64,000 nt of DNA from Lepus europaeus. Its lineage: Eukaryota > Chordata > Mammalia > Lagomorpha > Leporidae. Shown one piece after another: positions 27,601 through 38,700 of this stretch. Where the stretch lies: contig NC_084835.1 of the NCBI RefSeq assembly GCF_033115175.1, forward strand, positions 26,555,858 through 26,619,857, given 5' to 3'. Made by a program: the position numbers and the translations under genes. Below the pieces are notes generated by a model. That model had not been told where the DNA came from, ran no database searches, and saw only the letters and a program-made list of their open reading frames with translations. Each line of letters opens with the position of its first letter. The stretch's first letter is position 1.

Positions 27601-29746
27601 TCTGCTGGCAGAGAGCAGGAGCAGGGCAGGACTTCACCTATAAGGGGTGGGGTTCCATGTATTCCAGGGAGATGCTGCTCCTCTATACAGCAAATGGCTA
27701 ACAGCCCAGGCTTTAAACTCAGAATGCCTTGAGTCTGAACTCTTGAGAGGCAGAGTTACAGAGAGAGGGAGAGACAGACAGGAAGATCTTCCATCCACTG
27801 GTTCACTCCCCAAATGGCGGCTACGGCCAGAGCTGGGCCGATCAGAAGTCAGGAGCCAGGAATTTCTTCTGGATCTCCCATATGGGTGTAGGGGGCCAAG
27901 CACTTGGACCATCTTCTACTGCTTTCCCAGGCCATTAGCAGGAAGCTAGATAGAAAGTAGTGCAGCCGAGACATGAACCAGGTCTCACAACCTACATGGG
28001 AGACGTGGTTGAAGCTTTTAGTTCCTGGTTTCGGCCTGGCCCAGCCCTCGACGTTGTGGCCATCCAGGGAGTGTGGCCTCCAGCAGATGGAGGATCTCTC
28101 TGTCTGTCCCTGTTTCTCTGTAACTGACTTTCAAACAAATAGATAAATCTTTAAAAAAAAAAAAATAGTCCTTCCTTTTTTTCCATAATTAACTTATAAG
28201 GTTTCCTAATTCAGGGTAGTAACACTACATCACTCCACTTCTGGTGACTTTATTCCTCAAGGTCACAGATTTGCCTCTAGCTCAACTCTTATTTTTTTTT
28301 AAAGGTTTATTTATTTGAAAGAGTTACAGAGAGAAGGAGAGATAGAGATAAATCTTCCATCCACTGGCTCACTCCCAAGATGGCTGCAATGGTGAGGGCT
28401 AAGCCAGGCTGAAGCCAACCAGTTGCTAGGAGTTTCATCCAGTCTCTCACGTGGGTGGCAGGGGCCTAAACACTTGGGCCATTCACCGCCTCTTTCCCCA
28501 GGCCATTAGCAGGAAGGTGGATGAGACGTGAAGCAGCTGGGACAAGAACCAGCACCCATACAGGATGCCCAAATCACAGGCAGCAGCTTTAACCGCTACG
28601 CCACAACACTGGCTCCTCCAGCTTGAGCTTTACCAAGGAGGTTACCCACTGTGGCATCAACAATAACAAATGGATCTATATCTTTTTGACAAATCATTGT
28701 ATTAGTTTCCTACGGTTGCTGTAACAAGTAATACAAAGTTAGATCAAAACACACATATGAGGCCACGGATTAACACCCTGGCTTGAAGCGCCGGCATCCC
28801 ATATGGGCACCGGTTCTGGTCCTGGTTGCTCCTCTTCCCATCCAGCTCCCTGCTATGGCCTAGGATAGCAGTAGAGGATGGCCCAAGTCCATGGGCCCCT
28901 GCACCCTCATGGGAGACTCGGAGGAAGCTCCTGGCTCCTGGCTCCGGATCGGCGCAGCTTCAGTCGTTGCAGCCATGTGGGGAGTGAACCATCGGATGGA
29001 AGACCTCTCTCTCTCTGCCTCTCCTTCTCTCTCTGTGTAACTCGACTTTCAAAAAAATCAATTTAAAAAAAATCACATATTTATATTATTTCTGAAGGTC
29101 ACAAGTCCAAAATGGGTCTCACTGAACGAAAATCAAGGATATTAGCAGGGTTGAACGCCTTCTAGAAGTCCTAGAGAAGAATCTGTTTCTTGCCCTTTCC
29201 AGCCACTAGAGGTCACCAGCATTCCTCGGCTTGTCACTCCCTTTGTCCGTCTTCACAGCCAGCAGTACACTATTTTCAAATCTCTCTCTGCCTCATGGCT
29301 CTGTCTCTTTCCCATGTAAGAAGCCTCGTCAGGCGAGCATTGTGGCACACTGAGCTGAACCGCCTCTTTGATCCTTGTATTCCGGAATAATCTCTCCAAC
29401 CCAATATCAGCTGACTAGCAAACTTAATTTCCCTTGCCATATAACTAACTTATTCCCAGGTTCCAGAAATTAGAACATGGAAAAATAAGGGGGTCATTTT
29501 TCTGCCCAAAACCTCATATATGTTTTAACAACAAGCAATTTCTTCAACTGCCAAGGTTTTGAAGGGAATAGAGATAATCTGTTGACAGCAAGAGAGGACA
29601 GATGCTCTCTGGTCTGGGGGGAACAAAGCGGCATATTTTAAAAGCTGATCCTTTTTTTTTTTTTTTAAACATTTTATTTATTTATTTGAAAGAATTACAC
29701 AGAGAGGCAGAGCCAGAGGTGCGGGGGGGTGGTTGGGGGGGGCAGG

Positions 29747-29783
<37 letters not shown>

Positions 29784-32700
29784 CTTCCACCCAATGGTTC
29801 ACTCCTCAGTTGGCCGCAACGGCCAGAGCTGTGACGATCTGAAGCCAGGAGCCTCTTCCAGGTCTCCCACGTGTGTGCAGGGGCCCAAGGACTTGGGCTA
29901 TCCTCTACTGCTATCCCAGGCCCTAGCAGAGAGCTGGATCAGAAGTGGAGCAGCCAGGTCTCAAACCAGTGCCCATACACAGCTGATCTTTTTTTTTTTT
30001 TTTTTTTTTTGGACAGGCAGAGTGGACAGTGAGAGAGAGATACAGAGAGAAAGGTCTTCCTTTGCTGTTGGTTCACCCTCCAATGGCTGCTGCAGCCGGC
30101 GCACCGTGCTGATCCGATGGCAGGAGCCAGGTGCTTCTCCTGGTCTCCCATGGGGTGCAGGGCCCAAGGACCTGGGCCATCCTCCACTGCACTCCCGGGC
30201 CACAGCAGAGAGCTGGCCTGGAAGAGGGGCAACCGGGACAGAATCCGGTGCCCCGACCGGGACTAGAACCTGGTGTGCCGGCGCCGCAAAGCGGAAGATT
30301 AGCCTAGGTGAGCCGCGGCGCTGGCAAGCTGATCCTTTTAATTATGACTGTGACTTCACTGCTACCTTAAAGGTCAATGAAAGGTGTTTTTTTGTTTTTG
30401 TTTTTTTTTTTGACAGGCAGAGTGGACAGTGAGAGGGAGAGACAGAGAGAAAGGTCTTCCTTTTTGCTGTTGGTTCACCCTCCAATGGCCACCGCGGTTG
30501 GTGCACTACTGGCCTGCGCACCGCGCTGATCCGATGGCAGGAGCCAGGTGCTTCTCCTGGTCTCCCATGGGGTGCAGGGCCCAAGCACTTGGGCCATCCT
30601 CCGCTGCACTCCCTGGCCACAGCAGAGAGCTGGCCTGGAAGAGGGGCAACCGGGATAGAATCCGGCGCCCCAACCGGGACTAGAACCTGGTGTGCCAGCG
30701 CTGCAAGGCGGAGGATTAGCCTAGTGAGCCGTGGCGCCGGCCTCAATGAAAGGTTTTTAAAAATATGCTTCACCAGGAAAAGAAAAACTAAACCCAAAGA
30801 TAGCAGAAGGAAGGAAATAACAAGCTGAGTAGAGGTAAAATCGAGGACAGGGAGCCAGCATCATAGTATAGTGGGTAAAGCCACTGCCTGGGACACAGCA
30901 TCCCTTTAGGGCACTCCAATTCTGATCCAATTCCCCCATGTGGGAGAACAGGAAGAAGCTCCTGGCTCCTGACTTCAGCCTGGTCCAGCCCTGGCCATTG
31001 TGGCCACCTGAGGAATGAACCACTCTATGGAAGATTCTCTCTCTCTCTCTCTCTCCTTTTCTCTCAAATGAATCTTTTTAAAAAGAGAGAAAAAACTGGA
31101 AAAAAAAAAAGTGAATCAAGAGTTGGTTCTTCAATGTGGGCGTCACTTACAGGTGCCAGTTCAAGTGCCAGCTGCTCCATTTGTAATCCTGCTTTCTGCT
31201 GATTCATCTGGGAACGCAGCAGAAGATGCCTGAGTGTGTGGGCCCCTGCCACCCGTGTGGGAGACCCCAATGGAATTCCAGGCTTCTGCCTTCCGCCTGG
31301 CCCTGACCTGGCTGTTGCAGCCATTTTGGGGAGGGAACCAGGAGATGGAAGATCTCACTCCCTCTCTGTACTCTTTCAAATAAATAAATCTTTTATGAAA
31401 ATTGATAAATTCTTGACAAGATTAACTAACAAAAAAGGCAGACTGTAGCCAAACTGAACACATCTTTCTTTGCCTTTTCACATTCTGGTGAATGAAGATT
31501 AACTGCTAAACTCGTGACTAATCAAGAGTGTTCAGTTAGGGCTGGTGTTGTGGTATAATGGGTTAAAGTTCTGGCCTGCAGTGCTGGCATCCCATATGGG
31601 CGCCGGTTTGAGTCCCAGATGCTCTACTTCCCATTCAGCTCCCTGCAAGGTCGTTAGGCCCCTGCACTCATGTGGGAGACCTGGAAGAAGCATCTGGCTC
31701 CTGGCTTCAGATCGGTTCACCTCTGGTTACTGCAGCCATTTGGGGGAGTGAACCAGCGGATGGAAGACCTCTCTCTCTGTCTCTACCTCGCTCTGTAACT
31801 CCATCTTTCAAATAAATAAAAATAAATAAACAATGTTCAATTCAACAAAGAAATAATGCTTGGGTTGGGAGTACAGCACAGCAAGTTAGGCCACCACTTG
31901 CAATGCTGGCAACCCATACTGAAGCACCAGTTAGAGTCCAGACTACTCAGTTTCCAATCTAGCTCCCAAGAACTTGGGCCCCTGCACCCATGTGGGAGAC
32001 TTGGATGTAGTTCCTGGCTCCTGACTTGCGCCTGACCCAGCCTCAGCTGTTGCAGCTATTTGGGGAGTGAACCACTGGATAGATCTCTTTCTCTGTCTCT
32101 CTGCCTTTCAAATAAATCAATCTTAAAAAAAAAAAAAAATTGCTTGCTTGAAAATTGCAGAAACTAGGCCGGCGCCGTGGCTCAACAGGCTAATCCTCCG
32201 CCTTGCGGTGCCGGCACACCGGGTTCTAGCCCCGGTTGGGGCACCGGATTCTGTCCCGGTTGCCCCTCTTCCAGGCCAGCTCTCTGCTGTGGCCAGGGAG
32301 TGCAGTGGAGGATGGCCCAAGTGTTTGGGCTCTGCACCCCATGGGAGACCAGGAGAAGCACCTGGCTCCTGCCATCGGAACAGCGCGGTGCGCCGGCTGC
32401 AGCGTGCTACCGCGGCGGCCATTGGAGGGTGAACCAACGGCAAAAGGAAGACCTTTCTCTCTGTCTCTCTCTCTCTGTCCACTCTGCCTGTCAAAAATAA
32501 AAAAAAAAAAAATTAAAAAAAAAAAAGAAAATTGCAGAAACTGGCCTTGGAAAGACAGCTTCAGTTGGGAAGCAATATGGTCCTCCCTAGTCAGGATGAC
32601 TGCATAATGAAAATAACTTTTTTCCGGCGCCGTGGCTCAACAGGCTAATCCTCCGCCTAGTGGCGCCGGCACACTGGGTTCTAGTCCCGGTCGGGGTGCT

Positions 32701-35700
32701 GGATTCTGTCCTGGTTGCCCCTCTTCCAGGCCAGCTCTCTGCTGTGGCCAGGGAGTGCAGTGGAGGATGGCCCAATGGGAGACCATTGGATAAGAACCTG
32801 GCTCCTGCCATTGGATCAGCGCGGTGCGCCGGCTGCAGCGCACCAGCCACAGCGGCCATTGGAGGGTGAACCAATGGCAAAGGAAGACCTTTCTCTCTGT
32901 CTCTCTCTCTCTCACTGTCCACTCTGCCTGTCAAAAATAAAAAATAAATAAATAACTTTTGTGACTTCACCCAGTTATCACCTTGCCAGACACCAACATG
33001 CAGCTGGCCCTATCCTATCCTTTGTTCCACTTGTTCCCCCTTATCTTCCCTTTCTGTTCCTCTTTCTAGCTTGCAATTTAGGAAGAGCACATATAAGGCT
33101 AAAGAAGTCTGCTTTTCCCCAGGAAGTCTGGCTTTCTGAATAATCTGTAAACTTGCATCAACTTTGTCTCTCAAATGTTGGCTTACAAGTGGCGAGTAAC
33201 CTGTGCTGAATTTTGACAGAAAACAAGACTCAAATAACTAAAATCAGAAATGGAAGAGGCAACACTAGACCTAATGCCACAGAAATAAAGAGGATTTTGA
33301 CAGTACTACGAGGAATTATATAAGAACAAATTGGATAACCTAGAACCAATGGATGTTTCTTACAACACACAAACCATCAACACTGAGAATGAACAGAAAT
33401 CTGGAATAGACCTACAACTACCTAGTAAGGAGACTAAATTAGTAATCAAAAATCTTACAACAAAGGAAAGTCTATGACCTGTGGTGTAGTAAGTTAAGCC
33501 TCCGCCTGCAGTGCTGGCATCCCATATGGGTGCGGATTCTGTTCCGGCTGCTCCACTTCCTTTTTTTTTTTTTTTTTTTAATTTGGGGCTGGCACCATGG
33601 CGCAGGTTAATCCTCCGCCTGCGGCGCCAGCATCCCATATAGGCGCCAGTCCTACTCCCAGCTGCTCCTCTTCCAATCCAGATCTCTGCTGTGGCCTGGG
33701 AAAGCAGTAGAAGATGGCCCAAGTCCTTGGGTCCCTGCACTCACATGGGAGACCAGGAAGAAGCACTTGGCTCCTGGCTTTGGATCGGTGCAGCTCTAGC
33801 CATTGCGGCCACTTGGGGAAGGGAACCAACAGATGGAAAACTTTTCTCTCTCTCTCCCTCTCACTGCCTGTAACTCTATCAAATAAATAAGTAAAATCTT
33901 TTTTTTTTTTTTTTTTTGGACAGGCAGAGTTAGACAGTGAGAGAGAGAGAGAGACAGAGAGAAAGGTCTTCCTTCCATTGGTTCACCCCCCAAATGGCTG
34001 CCATGGCCAGTGCGATGCACCGATCCGAAGCCAGGAGCCAGGTGCTTCTCCTGGTCTCCCATGCGGGTGCAGGGCCCAAGCACCTGGGCCATCCTCCACT
34101 GCACTCCTGGGCCACAGCAGAGAGCTGGACTGGAAGAGGAGCAACCGGGACAGAATCCGGCACCCTGACCGGAGCTAGAATCCGGGGTGCTGGTGCTACA
34201 GGCGGAGGATTAGCCTAGTGAGCCGTGGCGCCGGCCAGTAAATAAAATCTTTAAAAAAAATTATTTATTTATTTTTAAATAAATATATTTTTTAAAGATT
34301 TTACTTATTTTTTTTTTTTCCCTATTGACATGCAGAGTGGATAGTGAGAGAGAGACAGAGAGAAAGGTCTTCCTTTTTGCCGTTGGTTCACCCTCCAATG
34401 GCCGCTGTGGCCGGTGCACCGCGCTGATCCGAAGCCAGGAGCCAGGTGCTTCCTCCTGGTCTCCCATGCAGGTGCAGGGCCCAAGCACTTGGGCCATCCT
34501 CCACTGCACTCCCTGGCCACAGCAGAGAGCTGGCCTGGAAGAGGGGCAACCGGGATAGAATCCGGCACCCGAACCGGGACTAGAACCTGGTGTGCCAGCG
34601 CTGCAAGGCGGAGGATTAGCCTGTGAAGCCACAGCGCCGGCCTACTTATTTATTTCAAAATTGGAGTTACATAGAGAGAGGAGAGGCAGAGAGGTTTTCC
34701 ATCCACTGGTTCACTCCCCAACTGGCCAAAACAGCCAGAGCTGCACCAATTCAAAGCCAGGAGCCAGGTGCTTCTTCCTGGTCTCCCATGTGGGTGTAGG
34801 GGCCCAAGGACTTGGGCCATCTTCTACTGCCTTCCCAGGCCACAGCAGAGAGCTGGATTGGAAGAGGAGCAGCCAGGACTAAAACTGAAACATTTTCCTC
34901 TCAGTTCAGGAACAAGATAACAATGCCTACTCTTGCTACTTCTATTCAGTCAGAACAGGAAGTTCTAGCCAGAGCAGTTAGGTAACAAAAAAAAAAGATG
35001 CATCTAACTGAGAAGTAAGAAGCCGAGATAGAGATGACATGATTATATACAAAATCAATATATAAAAATCAGTTGCATTTCTGTAATCTAACAACGAACA
35101 ATTCAAAAGGAAACTGAGAAACCAACTTTATTTATAATCATTTAAAAAAGAGTACAATATTTAGGCATGAAAGTAAAGAAGGACAGATGCCGGTTCGTAT
35201 CCTGGCTGCTCCACTTCTGATCAAGCTACTTGTTAATGACCTGAGAAAAACAACAAAAGATGATCCAAGTGCTTATGCCCCTGCCACACATGTGAAAAAC
35301 CCAGATGAAGCCCCTGGTTCCTGGCTTCAGTCTGTTCCAGTAACCTTAGGAATGAACCTGCAAATGGAAGATATCTCTCTTTCTCCCTCTTTCTATAATT
35401 TTGCTTTCAAGTAAATAACTCAATCTTAAAAAAAAAAAAAAAGGAAAGGAGAGAAAGAGGTAAACTATTTGCAAACGAAAAACCATTTAATAATAGTGAA
35501 AGACGGAGCCAGCGCTGGCATCACATATGGGCACCAGTTCGACTCACAGCTGCTCCACTTCTGATCCAGTTCCCTGCTAATGTACCTGGGAAAGCAGTGG
35601 AAGATGACCCAAGTACTTGGGCCCCTGCACCCACGTGGGAGACCCAAAGAAACTCCTGGCTTCTGGCTTCAGATCAGCCCAGCTCCAGCGATCGTAACCA

Positions 35701-38700
35701 CTTGGGAAGTGAACAGCAGATGGAAGATCTCTCTCTCTCTCTGTAATCTGCCTTTTCAAATAAAATAAATAGGGGCCGGTGCTATGGTGTAGCAGGTAAG
35801 GCTTCCGCCTGCAATGCTGGCATCCCATATTGGCACCAGTTCAAGTCCCAGCTGCTCCACTTCCAATCCAGCCCTCTGCTATGCCCTGGAAAAGCAGTAG
35901 AGGATGGTCCAAGTCCTTGGGCCCCTGCACCCGCATGGGAGACTCAGAGGAAGCTCCTGGCTCCTGGCTTCGGACTGGCTCAGCTCCGGACATTGTGGCC
36001 AACTGGGGAGCGAACCAGTGGATGGAACACCCTTCTCTCTGTCTCTACCTCTCTCTGTAACTCTTTCAAATAGATAAAATAAATCTTTAAAAAAAAAAGA
36101 AAATAGACAAACTGGATTTCATGAAAATTAAAACCTCTGGTGTATCAAAGGACACTATCAACCGTTAAAAGGCAGAATGAGAGAAAATATTTGCATCATA
36201 TATAAGGGAACAACTAAAACGCAACAACAAAAAACTCAATTTAAAAAATAGGCAGAGAACCTACACAGACAATTCTCCAAAGATGTTATATAAATGGCCA
36301 TAAAAATTGCTCAACTTCACAAATTAGTATGGAAATGCAAATCAAAATCACAATAAATCACCTTCCAACCATAACGATAATAGTTACTATTAAAAAAAAA
36401 AACAACAACAGAAAATAACAAGTATTATTGAGATGTGGAGAAACTAGAATCCTTGTGTACAACTGGTAAAAATTTAAGGTGGTACAGCTGCTACAGAACA
36501 CAATATTGCAGTTCCTCAAAAAACAGTAGCTAATATCACCCAGCAATCTCACTTTGGGAAACATGTCCAAAAGAAATGAAAACAGGATTTTCAAGTTGTA
36601 CTTGCACACAGTAATCACTGCAGCATTATTCACAAGAGCCAATAGGTGGAAACAACTCAAACAACTCATCTCTCCATTAAGAGATGTATGGAGAAACAAA
36701 ACGTGGTATACATACACAATGGAATATGATCCAGGTTTAGAAAGGAAGTAAATGCTGTCACATGTTACAACATAGATGAATAATTCTGAGGGTATTATTA
36801 AGTGAAATAAGACAAATCCTATACAAGTCCATTTGTATGAAGTAGCTGAAGTAGTCAAGTTCATAGAAACAAAACAGAATGGTAGTTAACAAGGGCTGGA
36901 AGGAGTATGAAAAACGGAGTTCTCTAACAAGTACAGAGTTTCAGTTTTACAATTATGAAGTTCTTCTGGAAACTGCTGTACAACAATGTTGATAAAATTA
37001 ATGCTGATTGAATTGTATACTTAAAAGTGGTTAAGATAGTAAATTTTACTAAGACTGTCTTCTACAATTGCAAAATACTTTCATTAAAAAAAATCACCAT
37101 ATCTGGACAACTAAGACTGAAATTGGACCCCAGTGTCATTTAAATTACTCCTTCCAAAGGAAAAGTTAATTGCCAAACACATGGAACCCGGACCAAATCC
37201 ATCCCTCTGTACTGATGTGCTTCCAACTCACCTTCGCTTTGGAGCCCTAATGAAGAGCTCACAGAGGAGCCTGCCCTGCTCATCTTTATAGTCTCGGATA
37301 GTATTGTAGAGTTCATGGCACACAGCAATCTACACATAGGAAAAGGAGAAAGATCATTAAAAAAAATAGAAAGCTAGCATAGAATAAGGATTATCAAGTA
37401 TCCGTCAATAACAATATACCCACAAAAGGACAAAGCCCCAAATTATCACATAGAAATCCAAGTCTCAAATGTGATATAAAATAATCTAATTGAGCTAGTT
37501 TTTAGTATCTTCTATTGGATTTATGCTACTTATTATTTTTCTTTTAAACTCAATCAGTTCACATTATTCTCTCGCTTAAAATCACTCACCAGAAGGGCTT
37601 CACACAACAGAGAAGAAGATCTAAACGCCCACCACTGTCTATAAAGGTGTTATGTTCTCTAGTTGGAAGAGCTCACCAGTCTCCTTCTCTCTCATGACCA
37701 TTTCTCCGTCTTCACAACACACTAAGCCCATCCCTGACCTAACCCCTCTGCCCAGAACACACTTCTCTAGGGTTCTGTCCCTCTGCTCTCCCAAACAGCC
37801 TGAATCACTCAAGTTTTCTTCTTAGCATTTATCACTAGCTGAGAGTAACTTATTATTTGTTCACTTCGTTTTTTTTTTTGACAGGCAGAGTGGACAGTGA
37901 GAGAGAGACAGAGCGAAAGGTCCTCCCTTGCCGTTGGTTCACCCTCCAATGGCCGCCGCGACTGGCGCATTGTGCTGATCTGAAGCCAGGTTATTTTCCT
38001 GGTCTCCCATGCGGGTGCAGGGCCCAAGGACTTGGGCCATCCTCCACTGCCTTCCCGGGCCACAGCAGAGAGCTGGCCTGGAAGAGGGGCAACCAGGACA
38101 GAATCCGGTGCCCCAACTGGGACCAGAACCTGGTGTGCCGGCACCGCAAGGCGGAGGATTAGCCTGTTAAGCTACGGCGCCGGCCATTCACTTGGTTTTA
38201 TTATGCTTCCCTAACACTGGGATCCAAGCTCCGTGTAAAAAATGGGCTTGTCTCATATTTCTGTATCCCAACCACCAGAATAGTGCTTATCACATAGCAA
38301 GCACGCACACGCACGCACACACACACACACACAAACATGATGTGACATTCTAATATGCAGTATTCCATAGTATTAAAGTACACTATTACTTTTTTTTTTT
38401 TTTTTAATTTTTTTGACAGGCAGAGTGGACAGTGAGAGAGAGACAAAAAGAAAGGTCTTCCTTTTGCCATTGGTTCACCCTCCAATGGCCCCCGCGGCCG
38501 GCGCGCTGTGGCCGGTGTACCGCGCTGATCCGAAGCCAGGAGCCAGGTGCTTCTCCTGGTCTCCCGTGCAGGTGCAGGGCCCAAGCACTTGGGCCATCCT
38601 CCACTGCACTCCCGGGCCACAGAGGAGAGCAGGCCTGAAAGAGGGGCAACTGGGACAGAATCCGGCGCCCCGACTGGGACTAGAACCCGGGGTGCCGGCG

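Larger units (their letters stand above)
31400..37095 (+). mobile_element. Old L1 (ORF2 C-terminal half plus 3'UTR), shattered by SINEs
   Basis: Collinear L1 text at 31,400-31,535, 33,220-33,475, 34,885-35,185, 35,450-35,505 and 36,090-37,095. The last stretch includes GCAGCATTATTCACAAGAGC and the 3' end TTAAAAGTGGTTAAGATAG. Frames are broken. Confidence 0.75.

Noticed and set aside
29602-30432. 276-residue plus-strand open frame
   Set aside because: It runs through three SINEs in sequence; the peptide is translated SINE and poly(T).
36358-36864. 168-residue minus-strand open frame
   Set aside because: Antisense of an L1 3' region; no coding signature.
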